Below are positions 8,872 to 16,936 of a stretch of 26,117 nucleotides of DNA, in pieces. The DNA comes from a virus. Location: positions 1-26,117 of the IMG/VR virus record IMGVR_UViG_3300038701_001457, one strand, 5' to 3'. The position numbers were made by a program, and so were the translations under genes. Each line of letters starts with the position of its first letter. Positions within the stretch are counted from its first letter, which is position 1. The notes beneath the pieces are model-generated. The model saw nothing but the letters and a program-made list of their open reading frames with translations. It was not told the DNA's origin and ran no database searches.

Positions 8872-9342
8872 TTAGTCAACGATGTAATAGACGCCCAGAT
8901 ACAGCGTACCAGTGCCACCAGTGGCGGCATTGGTGTTGACTGTAATCTGAACAATGGTTTCAGCCGAAAGCTCAACAGGGCCGTCTTTGAGAAGGCCGTT
9001 GAGTGGCAACCAGATTTGCGTTTCCGGCTTGACTCCGGTCACAGCGTCACCCGTCACGACACCGAAGTTACCGAATGCATCAGCATCGGCTGAGTCGGTG
9101 CCGTTTGCGGCAAAGCCAACGTCAAGATCAAGCTCCTCCGTGCCGGTGTCGATATCGTCACCGCGCAAAAACCCGTCAATGACTTTTGCGCCTTCAGGAA
9201 GCCGCAGCATCTGAATTACATCGCCATCAGCCGGGTTAGCAGCCAGCTCATAGACGCCATAGGCAAAGCCAACAGCACCGGCACCACCAGGGCGGTAAAC
9301 CGGGAAGTCCGCATCAGCGCGGTCAGCAGTCAAAGTAGCCAT
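8872..9342 (-). CDS. Probable capsid decoration / head protein
   Basis: A 156-residue beta-rich acidic protein with a perfect AGGAGG site 6 nt before its ATG, suggesting high expression. It opens with ADFPVYRPGGAGAVGFAYGV and contains the strand pairs DVIQMLRLPEGAKVIDGFL and TLYLGVYYIVD. Phage proteins of this style, with 'rlP.Ga.v.dg' and a C-terminal LYLGVYY-like strand, commonly follow the major capsid gene of N4-gp56-type phages and are annotated as structural or decoration proteins. A GC hairpin separates it from the capsid gene. The exact location in the particle is unknown. Confidence 0.55.
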   Translation of the reverse strand: MATLTADRADADFPVYRPGGAGAVGFAYGVYELAANPADGDVIQMLRLPEGAKVIDGFLRGDDIDTGTEELDLDVGFAANGTDSADADAFGNFGVVTGDAVTGVKPETQIWLPLNGLLKDGPVELSAETIVQITVNTNAATGGTGTLYLGVYYIVD

Positions 9343-9360
9343 TGCTACCTCCTATGAAAT

Positions 9361-9384
9361 GGGGCGGAGCCTAAACCCCGCCCC
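9361..9384 (-). terminator. GC hairpin between capsid and decoration genes
   Basis: GGGGCGG pairs with CCGCCCC around a 10-nt loop, directly after the capsid stop codon. On the minus strand no real T-run follows (ATTTCAT). It is more likely an attenuator or an mRNA processing/stability structure than a full terminator. Confidence 0.5.
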
Positions 9385-9391
9385 GTCATGA

Positions 9392-10501
9392 TTAGGCAGT
9401 GTTGACTGCCACGTAACCGGTGACCAGACCGTGGTCTTTCAGGTCATCGGTGTCAGCGGAGCCAGCGCCGAACTGCATCTTCTCAATGGCGTCGATGGTT
9501 TCGACCGCAACGCCCTGCTTGTCCTCGTAGTCGAATTGCTCCGACACCGAGCGCCAGCGCTTCGCAATAGCGTAGGCAACTGCCTGCGCACCGCAGAAGA
9601 ACACCGGAGATACGTCAGCAGAAGCCGCACCCACGCCCGAAAGGATGGGCATCTGATCGACTTCGTGAACGATGATACCATCATATTCAACGTCGCCGCC
9701 CTGGAAGAGGCGGTTATTCTGCTGACGGATGATGGTTTCACGCTGCGCGTTGACCAAGGCCGTATCGGTCTTCAGATCGGCCATGACGCGCGGGTGAACA
9801 AACGCCACATAGTAACGGCGGTTGTCACGGCCCACACGGATTGGCTTGATCTTTGGAGATGCGGTCAAAGCCGCACGCTTCAAGGTGCTCAGCAGAGAAG
9901 TCGTCAAAATGTCAGCGGACGTGTCGCACAGGGCAAGCGATGCCGAGTGGTCATACGTCGCGCCGCCTGCCGGGGCAGAGGTGGAGAAGTTGGCAACGCC
10001 GTTAACCCCGAAGAACACGCGGTCAGTGTTGTCATCCAGCCACGCGTCCTTCTGCGCCTCGCTAGCCGAGCCGTAAGCCACGCCATTGATTGACTGAAGC
10101 GCATCAACAACGCGCTGCGTGGTGCCAGTTTCCATTGCCCAATCCATGAGCAGCGGACGCGCGGCTTGGCGCAGCGAGAAGCTGTTGTATTGCTCCTCAA
10201 TCTCAGGAACGCGAATAGCATTACGCAGCTTGTCCACGGTGACGGAGAATGAGCGATTGTCCATCGACTCTTCACTGCCCTCAAGCGTGTTAGAGCCGGT
10301 CACACCGTTGTTGCTGAGATTGTTCAGCAGGGCATAGGTTACCTTCTGGTAACGCCCCACCTGATCTTCCTTCACCTGGATGATGGAGTTCGCGTCCGTG
10401 CCCATGTAAGAGCGGAACGGGTTTTCTTGAAAATACTCCCGAAAGAACTCGTCATCCCATTTCTGGACTTTAAGGCCGTCCGCAGCCGCCGAATTGGCCA
10501 T
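9392..10501 (-). CDS. Major capsid protein, N4-gp56 family
   Basis: A 369-residue protein with CAGGTG upstream of its ATG. It matches the N4-gp56 major capsid pattern: N-terminal KVQKWDDEFFREYF, an early beta segment QVKEDQVGRYQKVTYALLNN, then LRNAIRVPEIEEQYNSF. The core strand YYVAFVHPRVMADLK is characteristic of the family, followed by ALVNAQRE and a GGDVEYDGIIVHEVDQMP stretch. The C-terminus has YAIAKRWRSVSEQFDYEDK. It forms the icosahedral shell and has an HK97-type fold. It follows the scaffold gene and is bounded on both sides by GC hairpins. P22 uses an unrelated coat protein, so this is a mosaic particle. Confidence 0.9.
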   Translation of the reverse strand: MANSAAADGLKVQKWDDEFFREYFQENPFRSYMGTDANSIIQVKEDQVGRYQKVTYALLNNLSNNGVTGSNTLEGSEESMDNRSFSVTVDKLRNAIRVPEIEEQYNSFSLRQAARPLLMDWAMETGTTQRVVDALQSINGVAYGSASEAQKDAWLDDNTDRVFFGVNGVANFSTSAPAGGATYDHSASLALCDTSADILTTSLLSTLKRAALTASPKIKPIRVGRDNRRYYVAFVHPRVMADLKTDTALVNAQRETIIRQQNNRLFQGGDVEYDGIIVHEVDQMPILSGVGAASADVSPVFFCGAQAVAYAIAKRWRSVSEQFDYEDKQGVAVETIDAIEKMQFGAGSADTDDLKDHGLVTGYVAVNTA

Positions 10502-10520
10502 TTTATCACCTGTCTATCTG

Positions 10521-10537
10521 GCCCGCGTTGTGCGGGC
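10521..10537 (-). other. Hairpin between scaffold and capsid genes
   Basis: GCCCGC and GCGGGC pair around a 5-nt loop in the 73-nt gap upstream of the capsid gene. No T-run follows on either strand. A possible processing or stabilising element for the capsid mRNA. Confidence 0.45.
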
Positions 10538-10574
10538 GCTGAGAGGACCGACGCTTCACAGCGTTGGTATCGGA

Positions 10575-11333
10575 TTATCCGAGCAGCTTATCCAAGCTGG
10601 CCGGTTGAAACCCACCGTTACGCGGGGCAGCGCTACGCGCCGTCGCCATATCGGTAGGCATCACCGCAGCAGGCTTTTCCTGCTCGGCGGGTTGCACTGG
10701 TGCAGACTGTGCAGCGGCTTCCTGTAGCGCCTTTTCATACGCTTCAGGGCCACCTGCTTCTTGAACGCGCGCCCAGAACTGCTGTTGCTTGTGCCAGTTT
10801 ACGATTTCGCCCACCGGGTTGGGTGAGCTTTCAGCAGCCTGACGCAGCAAAGCGTTTTGCTTGGACGCCTCAGCAAAAGTCGCCATCGCAGCATCGACCA
10901 CCTCGGCACCATGTACCTGGCGGGCGAAAGTCTCTGACGTGCTAAAGCGCTCACGTGCCAGACGCTGGTTAAACCGGCTTTCAATCGCCTGATTATACCC
11001 TTGCGGGTCATCTACAGGGTCAGGAAGCTTGTCATCCTCGCCTTGCACAAACAGATGCGACAGGTCCGGCGCAGCCTTGGGCTTTGCCTCGCTTGAGCGC
11101 ATCTTTTCCAACTCAGCTTCAAGCTCCTTGCGGCGCTGTAGCTCTGCATGGAACCGCTCATGAGGAACGCTCTTAGGCTGCTCTTGTTCGGTGGCTTCTT
11201 CTGCCACCTCTGGCTCGGCCTCGCTTTCTGCGGGCGTTGCTTCAGCCTCTTGCGCTTCCTGCTCTGGTTCTGGCTGCTCGATTACCTCGGCTGCCGGTTG
11301 CTCATCGCTGAGAAGATCGTTCAAGTCACTCAT
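10575..11333 (-). CDS. Scaffolding protein
   Basis: ATG at 11333 (MSDLNDLLSDEQPAAE), 252 residues, has GGAG 6 nt upstream; an in-frame TTG 12 nt earlier is rejected. Residues 1-55 are very acidic (runs of Glu, Ala, Pro, Gln). Residues 60-85 form a charged coiled coil (ERFHAELQRRKELEAELEKM). The middle is helical with an NQAIESRFNQRLARERF segment, and the C-terminus ends in a Gly/Pro linker and ASLDKLLG. This acidic-coiled-coil-helical plan is typical of scaffolds of N4-gp56-type phages. Scaffold directs procapsid assembly and leaves before or during packaging. It lies immediately before the capsid gene. Confidence 0.8.
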   Translation of the reverse strand: MSDLNDLLSDEQPAAEVIEQPEPEQEAQEAEATPAESEAEPEVAEEATEQEQPKSVPHERFHAELQRRKELEAELEKMRSSEAKPKAAPDLSHLFVQGEDDKLPDPVDDPQGYNQAIESRFNQRLARERFSTSETFARQVHGAEVVDAAMATFAEASKQNALLRQAAESSPNPVGEIVNWHKQQQFWARVQEAGGPEAYEKALQEAAAQSAPVQPAEQEKPAAVMPTDMATARSAAPRNGGFQPASLDKLLG

Positions 11334-11383
11334 AGTCCACTCCAATACGCCCGTTAAACGTCGGCGGCACGTTACGCCCGAAA

Positions 11384-11397
11384 CCCCGGCGGCGGGG
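11384..11397 (-). terminator. Weak terminator-like hairpin before the scaffold gene
   Basis: CCCCG and CGGGG pair around a 4-nt loop, followed on the minus strand by TTTCGG. It lies in the 72-nt gap between the sulfotransferase-like gene and the scaffold. The T-run is short, so it is at most a partial terminator. Confidence 0.3.
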
Positions 11398-11405
11398 ATT
11401 TACCA

Positions 11406-11975
11406 CTACGGCAAATCATAAAAGCGGCTTAACAGATCAGCGTGACGCTCGGTCAGCTCTGCCGCAAACTTGTTTACCTTGGCCTCATTGACTTTGGCCT
11501 TGGCAATGCCGATTGACCCCACACGCGGCCACTCGGTTTTCAGATCCAGCCCGGTTGCCTTGTTAATGTCCGCCAGCCATTGATCGCGGTCCTGCGCATC
11601 AATCGGCAGAAACAGCGGGTCGTGAGGCAGAACCCATTCAACCAAGTTATCAAACAGAAACAGCACGTCCTCTAGCGGGCGGCCACGGCGCGCGTGAGAC
11701 AGCATGATGTCACGCGGCTTGCGCATCGGCACAATGACCGGACCCTTGGTCAGAACCTCATCCCAATATGGGCGCATGTCCGGCCACACATGGGCCCAGT
11801 AAACGCCTGCACCCGTATCGCGGCGCGGGTTTAGCTCGCGGAAGTCCTGAAGCAAATGCTTGGCAACGAACTTGCTGCCCGTGTGAGGAACCGTAGGCAC
11901 GCAGACGATGCTCGGCTTTTCAAGCTTCGGAGGGCGGCCACGGCGCTTCTTGGGCTTTGGTGCTTCCTCACTCAT
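11406..11975 (-). CDS. AT-hook protein with sulfotransferase-like P-loop domain
   Basis: A 189-residue protein starting in a TAATG overlap with the portal stop. Residues 9-17 (KKRRGRPPK) are a classic AT-hook, which binds the minor groove of AT-rich DNA. The rest resembles a compact sulfotransferase fold: strand IVCVPTVP, loop HTGSKFVAKHLL (residues 31-42, where the 5'-phosphosulfate loop would be), a helix, strand PVIVPM, then RKPRDIMLSH (residues 85-94), like the 3'-phosphate-binding RDPRD motif. LADINKATGLDL resembles the late 'LxxIxxFLGL' helix. The substrate is unknown. It sits between portal and scaffold, where P22 has no gene. Alternatives are a sugar or nucleotide P-loop enzyme, or a DNA-binding packaging accessory. 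The fold call is moderate. Confidence 0.55.
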   Translation of the reverse strand: MSEEAPKPKKRRGRPPKLEKPSIVCVPTVPHTGSKFVAKHLLQDFRELNPRRDTGAGVYWAHVWPDMRPYWDEVLTKGPVIVPMRKPRDIMLSHARRGRPLEDVLFLFDNLVEWVLPHDPLFLPIDAQDRDQWLADINKATGLDLKTEWPRVGSIGIAKAKVNEAKVNKFAAELTERHADLLSRFYDLP

Positions 11976-13750
11976 TAGGCCATGCTCCTGGCTTGCATCT
12001 CTGCAATGGTCTGTGCGGCATCGGCTGCGTTCTCCTGAGCCTGTGCACGCTCTTTAATGGTTCGCGCTTGCGTGTATTGAATGTCGGCTTGTTTCTCTGC
12101 CATCTCAAGAGCAGCAAGCTGTTGCGCCTGTGGGTTCTGACCGGCCTGCTCAAGCGTATCAAGAAGCTGTTGCTTGTTGCGAAGACCCGGCGCGGCCTGA
12201 ATGAACACCTGCGGCGGGATTGGAACGCCAACGCGGGCAAGGTCTACAAGGTTTGCAAAAGTCTCACCCTGCAAGCTGACCTGATCGGGCGCGTCCTCAA
12301 TGATGATATCCACGTCTAGCTGCTCAACCGGGTTCTCAAGCGCTGGCTGCCCAGTGCGCGGGTCAATCATTATCTGCCCAGTGTTCGGGTCTTGCTGCGG
12401 CTGGTTCAGGCCAACAAAGCGGATATTGCGCTCATCGTCTGTGACCCTAACCCACTTCGGCGCGGTCCAGTATGCCCTAATCTGGTTCCACACCTTGCGA
12501 TAAATGCGCCGGTCCATATCGCGCAACGCATTCAGCAAGCCGCCAAGCTGCATCAGTGACGCCTGCTGTTCGGTCTGCAATGCGCGGCCTGAGCGAGCTG
12601 ACTGCGCCTCACCTGACAGTGACGGGTTAGGCCCTGCCAGGTTCATTTCGTTCTTGGCTTCCTGCAAGAGCTGGGCATGGCCCATCACATCCTGCGGGTT
12701 CTCAACAAAGCCCCAATCCTGACCAAACACACCACCCTCAGCTCTCAAGTGAGCATCAGGCTGTGCGGCCTTCTTGCGGAAGTCGGCAATGTCCTGAATA
12801 ACGCCAGGATTACTCCAGGTCTGGCGCACATTGGCAAGGTGCAAGAGCTTCGACGAACGCTTGTTGATCTCGTCCTGAATGTCTAGCATTTCCTTGACCA
12901 AGCCATAACGGTTGTTATCGCGGTCAATATATGCCGAGCGCCAGATAAACGGATGCGTCGGGCCATTCTCGCCCTTAAACGGGCTTTCACCCTCACGTAA
13001 CTTGCCGCCCTTGGTGAACTCACACAGCATCCACCCTTGAGGCGTCTGGTGATACATCTGCACAACGCGGACACGCTTGCGCTTGGCGTCATACCAGTTG
13101 AAGCGCGGTTTATCTTCGTATGTTTCGTCGTACCCCGTGCTCATTCGGGCCGCTTCCAGCGCGCTCAATGCCTCTGGGTTGTCGCGGTAAATATGTTCGG
13201 CAACATCCATGTCATGCCAAACTACCAGCCCAAGGTATCGAGCGTCATCAAAGTCAGGCCGCGTGGAATGCGGGTCAAACCACATCCGGTCCCAAGGCGT
13301 GCATTCAATGCCTATATCCAACTCGCCTGTTTGCCCATTCGGGCGAAATACAAGCTGAAGCCCGCCATAGCCTTTGACGATCATGTCAAACCAGGCACGT
13401 GACCGCTTTTGGTCGTATTCCTCGTTTTCCACGACGTAGCGCAGGCTATCGGTCGCGGCCTCTGCACCCTGCTCGTGCTGCGGTGTGCGCGGATAGGCGC
13501 GCGGATCTGTGCGCTGCGACTTCTCAAGCCCGATCAGCGTATCAATCTCGCGCTTGATCCAGTTTTTGACCACCGGCGGCTGACGACGGGCGCGCAGGGT
13601 TTGCAGCTCCTGATCGGTTAGCTGCTTGCCATCGTAATAATCCCAGCAGCGTTCTGACAGCTCGCGTGCCTCGCGGGTCGTCATCTCGCTGCTTTCGTAC
13701 CACTCGATGTACTGGCTCAGCGCGTCGTCAGTCGTCAAACCACTTTCCAT
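11975..13750 (-). CDS. Portal protein (P22-like)
   Basis: A 591-residue protein, ATG at 13750, overlapping the terL end by 16 nt, with a purine-rich AGGAAGCAGGG upstream. Family features are the N-terminal helix with CWDYYDGKQLT, the stem segment NWIKREIDTLIGLEKSQRTD, then AWFDMIVKGYGGLQL and DRMWFDPHSTRPD, which match P22 gp1-type portals. The centre holds YGLVKEMLDIQDEINKRSSK, and the C-terminal 100 residues are a long Gln/Ala helix that could form a barrel (EKQADIQYTQARTIKERAQA). Twelve copies form the DNA channel at one vertex, bind terminase and later the gp4-like adaptor. Confidence 0.9.
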   Translation of the reverse strand: MESGLTTDDALSQYIEWYESSEMTTREARELSERCWDYYDGKQLTDQELQTLRARRQPPVVKNWIKREIDTLIGLEKSQRTDPRAYPRTPQHEQGAEAATDSLRYVVENEEYDQKRSRAWFDMIVKGYGGLQLVFRPNGQTGELDIGIECTPWDRMWFDPHSTRPDFDDARYLGLVVWHDMDVAEHIYRDNPEALSALEAARMSTGYDETYEDKPRFNWYDAKRKRVRVVQMYHQTPQGWMLCEFTKGGKLREGESPFKGENGPTHPFIWRSAYIDRDNNRYGLVKEMLDIQDEINKRSSKLLHLANVRQTWSNPGVIQDIADFRKKAAQPDAHLRAEGGVFGQDWGFVENPQDVMGHAQLLQEAKNEMNLAGPNPSLSGEAQSARSGRALQTEQQASLMQLGGLLNALRDMDRRIYRKVWNQIRAYWTAPKWVRVTDDERNIRFVGLNQPQQDPNTGQIMIDPRTGQPALENPVEQLDVDIIIEDAPDQVSLQGETFANLVDLARVGVPIPPQVFIQAAPGLRNKQQLLDTLEQAGQNPQAQQLAALEMAEKQADIQYTQARTIKERAQAQENAADAAQTIAEMQARSMA

Positions 13751-15045
13751 GACCCTGCTTCCTCGCGCTCTCGCCGTGCGTATTTATCTCGCGTTGGCGG
13801 TTTCTTTTCAGCGCGCTTGCGCAACACTAGCGGACTGTTCACCGCATATTCGCCAAACGCATCAGCGCCGTGGCTGTTTTCGTCGTGCAGCGGCCCTGTG
13901 TAGGTGTCCAGGCTGCGGTTAAGCTTGCGCCGGTAATTGCGTAGGCGCTTAATTCCCAGATTGCATGTGTCGCGGTTAAAGTGAACCATCGGCAAAAGCA
14001 CGCGGCTCGCGTTAATGCGCTCCACCGGGTTCATCTGTGACCCCGCCCTGATCGGCACAAGGCCCAGCCCGCGCAAGGTATCAATCCGACGCCTCGCGCC
14101 GCCGCCCCATTCACGAACATTAACATCATGTGGCAACCAATGCTGACGGTATTTGTAGGGCTTGGCCTTAATGGCCTCCTGCACAATCCACTCAGCGCCC
14201 TCGCCGCTCACCTCGTAATAATCAATCGCCCTGACTTGCTGGCCGTTCTGTTGGAAAAACCAGATAGCCGTATAGTCATCGACGCCAATATCCCAAGCCG
14301 TTTCAACCGGGATAGCCGGGTCATAAGGAAAATTACCGACGCGGCCATCATCCTCAGCCTCAGCCAAAAGCCGCGCAAAGTAAGCGCCCTCAGTAACGAT
14401 ATTATATTGACCGCCCCAGATGTGCGCAGCTTTCTCAGGATCGGTCTTGTAGTCCTCATCCTTTTCGGCCTTGAGCACTTCGGGGAGCCAAGGGTTGTCG
14501 TTCCAGTTGGCCTTCACTATGACCGCATCGTTGCGCGTCTGCGTCCTAAAAAACCTGTCAACCGGATCGTCTTCGTTCTCAGGGTTCCAGCTAAACCAAA
14601 TCTCAGATCCATCTTTGCGAAGCGTCGGGCGCAGAAGGTCTAGGCTGCGCTGGCTTAAACTCTGCGCCTCCTCAACCCATGCCCGGTCATAACCTTCAAG
14701 CGATTTGATCCCGTCCGCGCTGTAATGCTGCATCCCGCGAAAGATAATCAGCGAACCATTCGCGCCGCGTATTTCGCCCTCAACAGCGGTGAAAAAGTCA
14801 CCCAGGCCATAAGCCTCGATCTTGTCCAGCAAGAGCTGACGCACGCTTTCCTTGATCGTGTTCTGAACCTCACGGATGCAAACCGCTCGATAGCCTGGCG
14901 TTGCGTAAGCCTCCTCAACCAGCAAGCCAGCGAAAAAATGAGACTTGCCAGAGCCTCGACCACCATACGCGCCCTTGTAACGCTTAGGCTCAAGCAACGG
15001 CACGTAAACATGAGCGGTAGGGATTTGAAGCGCCTCTAACCCCAT
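13735..15045 (-). CDS. terL: Terminase large subunit
   Basis: A 436-residue protein. The ATPase domain shows Walker A GGRGSGKS at residues 28-35 and Walker B RAWVEEAQS at 121-129 with the catalytic Glu. A coupling-type SWNPENEDDP lies at 152-161. The nuclease domain has WDIGVDDYTA at 251-260 (metal-binding Asp), LPHD near 307 and HDENSHGADAF at 387-397. This is the Terminase_3/6-type arrangement. TerL cuts concatemeric DNA and pumps it through the portal. The start follows GAGGGG closely. It lies 37 nt after terS and overlaps the portal gene. All expected catalytic residues are present. Confidence 0.95.
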   Translation of the reverse strand: MGLEALQIPTAHVYVPLLEPKRYKGAYGGRGSGKSHFFAGLLVEEAYATPGYRAVCIREVQNTIKESVRQLLLDKIEAYGLGDFFTAVEGEIRGANGSLIIFRGMQHYSADGIKSLEGYDRAWVEEAQSLSQRSLDLLRPTLRKDGSEIWFSWNPENEDDPVDRFFRTQTRNDAVIVKANWNDNPWLPEVLKAEKDEDYKTDPEKAAHIWGGQYNIVTEGAYFARLLAEAEDDGRVGNFPYDPAIPVETAWDIGVDDYTAIWFFQQNGQQVRAIDYYEVSGEGAEWIVQEAIKAKPYKYRQHWLPHDVNVREWGGGARRRIDTLRGLGLVPIRAGSQMNPVERINASRVLLPMVHFNRDTCNLGIKRLRNYRRKLNRSLDTYTGPLHDENSHGADAFGEYAVNSPLVLRKRAEKKPPTRDKYARREREEAGSWKVV

Positions 15046-15082
15046 TTTCCCCTCAGAGGAGGTCTAAACCCCGTGTTTTGCC

Positions 15083-15505
15083 TCACTTGTCGCCCTTTGG
15101 CTCTCTGTCCGGTTGAATAACAACGCGCTCGATCCGCTTATGCTGAAGCGTCATGCTGCCCGAATGGCTTAAATCCAGCTTGTCGCCGTAGACACGCGGC
15201 GCTTCTTTGCTCGCCTGCCACTTCTCCGCATCAATGGCGACACGAGCCGCAGCAGGGTCATATTCGCCCGTCAAAACCTTGCGAGCAATGGCGTCAATGC
15301 GGTCAGACCGTTTGTCAGCCCTCATAGTTCGCGCGCGTGCGTACATCTGCGCAAATTCTTCATGAGCCTTTAGCCACTGGTAAACTGTGCGCTCTCCAGG
15401 CATGTCGCTATCTTGGCAAATCTGGTGCAGGTTCTCACCCAGAGCGACGCGCTCGCATATCTCTTGCGCTGTGTCTTCGTTATAGGATGAGGGGCGGCCA
15501 GCCAT
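15083..15505 (-). CDS. terS: Terminase small subunit
   Basis: A 140-residue protein starting in a TAATG overlap. The N-terminal helix-turn-helix (residues about 5-45: AGRPSSYNEDTAQEICERVA, then ICQDSDMPGERTVYQWLKAH) is the usual opening of Bbp/P27-like small terminases. After it come the helices FAQMYARARTMRADKRSDRI and ARVAIDAEKWQASKEAPRVY with a conserved YGDKL. The C-terminus is basic and probably contacts TerL. It recognises the packaging site on the concatemer. It is directly upstream of terL, and the packaging site is often in or near terS. Confidence 0.85.
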   Translation of the reverse strand: MAGRPSSYNEDTAQEICERVALGENLHQICQDSDMPGERTVYQWLKAHEEFAQMYARARTMRADKRSDRIDAIARKVLTGEYDPAAARVAIDAEKWQASKEAPRVYGDKLDLSHSGSMTLQHKRIERVVIQPDREPKGDK

Positions 15506-15684
15506 TAGCTTACTACCATCAGGTTTTCATCCCAGAAGCCGTGACGCTCTGCAATGGTCTTGAAGTTCTGTGTGGCTTGGATTGGCTTCATTGCGATATC
15601 CATGCGCTCGCGGGCTTTATTAAGAAACAGCTCAGCAGGCATTGAAGCGGCAATCTTGCGGGCGGTCTGTCCATCGTATTTCAC
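15505..15684 (-). CDS. Small hypothetical protein upstream of terS
   Basis: I prefer the GTG at 15684, which forms a TAGTG overlap with the previous stop and has GGGG 8 nt upstream, giving 59 residues. An alternative GTG at 15693 lacks a ribosome site. The protein (KYDGQTARKIAASMPAELFL, then ERMDIAMKPIQATQNFKTIA) is helical and soluble with no recognised domain. Tight coupling to terS suggests a minor packaging or head function, but that is only context. Confidence 0.55.
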   Translation of the reverse strand: MKYDGQTARKIAASMPAELFLNKARERMDIAMKPIQATQNFKTIAERHGFWDENLMVVS

Positions 15685-16040
15685 TATCTGCACCCCGTGT
15701 AATCGCGGTCAATCTCGCCAGCATCGGGTCGCGATACCCTAATGCGTAGCTCCTTGGTCTGGCCTGCGCTGTCGGTGATGCGGTGCTGGATCCGCCCAGC
15801 GTTACCGCTCACCGAAAACGTGTTGACGTTGCTCGCCGTAGTGATGCTTCCCACCGTCGGGCCGTTAACCTCATTGACGCTTGAGGTAATCGTTGCGCCG
15901 TTAAGCCAGTTGGTCCAGTCCACGTTGATGTTTAGCGTTTCGTCACGGTCCACATAAAACGACACAAACCCGCCCATGTCGGAACACCCTCGGCATAGCA
16001 GGCGACCATTCTCAAGCACTTTTACCAACCGGTCAGACAT
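15684..16040 (-). CDS. Ig-like beta-rich phage protein
   Basis: ATG at 16040 (MSDRLVKVLENGRLLCRGC), 118 residues, overlaps the previous gene by 8 nt and has AAGGG upstream; a start 48 nt further up would sit well inside that gene. From residue 25 it is nearly all beta strands: YVDRDETLNINVDWTNWLNG, TITSSVNEVNGPTVGSITTA, then GRIQHRITDSAGQTKELRIR. This pattern (NVDWTxWL, alternating strands, C-terminal 'TSAGxxKExxIxIxV') is seen in small Ig-like proteins of many tailed phages, usually linked to fibres or capsid decoration. Two Cys (CRGC) lie in the N-terminal segment. Function is inferred from fold only. Confidence 0.55.
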   Translation of the reverse strand: MSDRLVKVLENGRLLCRGCSDMGGFVSFYVDRDETLNINVDWTNWLNGATITSSVNEVNGPTVGSITTASNVNTFSVSGNAGRIQHRITDSAGQTKELRIRVSRPDAGEIDRDYTGCR

Positions 16041-16863
16041 AGCGATCAACCCTTGCCAGATATCCAGCCATGCCAGCAACAACGTCAACCCCTTCAGTTC
16101 CAGAAATAGCCGTCAGACGAACATCATGATTAGGCGGCACGATGAGCGCCGGTTCACCAGCGCCTAAAATTGATGTAGTTCCTGAAGTTGCTTCAGCACT
16201 AACGTATTGCTTCAATGGATACCAATCTTGGCCATCGTTGACAGGCTGAACCTCAATTCGAGACTGCGCAAATCTTCCAGCTTGCTTTTCAAGCACAGCG
16301 AGCGTCGCAGCAGTTATAATGTAAAAATCCGTGGAGCTAATAGTTGTTGACGCTTTTTGCGTTTGCGTTTCGCCAGCAGGAATAATGGCGTGAACTGTTG
16401 TCAAGTCGTCAGGAACGCCGTTAGTAGTTGCCCCGCCTTCGTGAACGTAAATTGTGCCGACCGCCGCTGAGGAGAGCCTGACACGTGTAACCCTTCCCCA
16501 ATCAAAGCCTGTGTCAACGCTGGTTTGCCCGGTCAAAGCCAATAAAGTCGTTGACTTGCGAAACAGCATATCGTCGCCGTCAAATTCATGGCCTTCAATT
16601 AGCGTAAGGTTCTGCGTGTCGCTGGCGCTGGTTGACGAAATAACCAAATTAACATTTGTGCTGGGCAGCGTTTCTTCAGTTTCGCCCGTCGGCAGCGTCA
16701 TCACCGTCGCTGGCGTAGCGCCAATTGCCTCATTGCGACCAAATTTTCTTAACGCTTTACGCTTGCTGCTAACGTCAGCAATCGCGCCGTAGCCCCCTTT
16801 AATGCGCTGCAAAGCGTGCCAAAGCGGATAATCAATGTCCGGCCTGAGATCAATGTCCATCAT
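16033..16863 (-). CDS. Beta-rich virion structural protein, first gene of the late operon
   Basis: A 276-residue protein. ATG at 16863 has AGAGG 9-10 nt upstream; a second ATG follows at once. Residues 45-65 (ATPATVMTLPTGETEETLPS) and 90-125 (IEGHEFDGDDMLFRKSTTLL, GQTSVDTG) reproduce a motif set frequent in marine phage structural proteins ('tvw.lpG....l', 'i.G...dG....e..tLnGqt.v.l'). WGRVTRVRLSSAA and IPAGETQTQKAST follow. The protein ends with a mixed alpha/beta segment. There is no signal peptide or enzyme motif. As first gene after the late leader it should be well expressed. A head fibre or minor capsid role is likely but not proven. Confidence 0.55.
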   Translation of the reverse strand: MMDIDLRPDIDYPLWHALQRIKGGYGAIADVSSKRKALRKFGRNEAIGATPATVMTLPTGETEETLPSTNVNLVISSTSASDTQNLTLIEGHEFDGDDMLFRKSTTLLALTGQTSVDTGFDWGRVTRVRLSSAAVGTIYVHEGGATTNGVPDDLTTVHAIIPAGETQTQKASTTISSTDFYIITAATLAVLEKQAGRFAQSRIEVQPVNDGQDWYPLKQYVSAEATSGTTSILGAGEPALIVPPNHDVRLTAISGTEGVDVVAGMAGYLARVDRYV

Positions 16864-16917
16864 GGCTCAGACCTCTTTAGAAATTGGTCAGCCGCCCCAT
16901 GCCTGGGGGAAGCACCT

Positions 16918-16936
16918 CACCACGCTAGGCGTGATG
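16918..16936. promoter_or_regulatory. Dyad in the late leader, possible operator
   Basis: CACCACGC-TAG-GCGTGATG: eight-base arms with one mismatch around a 3-nt centre, between the terminator and the first late gene. Size and symmetry suit a dimeric repressor or activator, or a small RNA hairpin. Confidence 0.35.

Noticed and set aside
16454-16792. A 112-codon plus-strand frame
   Set aside because: It is the shadow of the first late gene, which has a ribosome site and family motifs on the minus strand.
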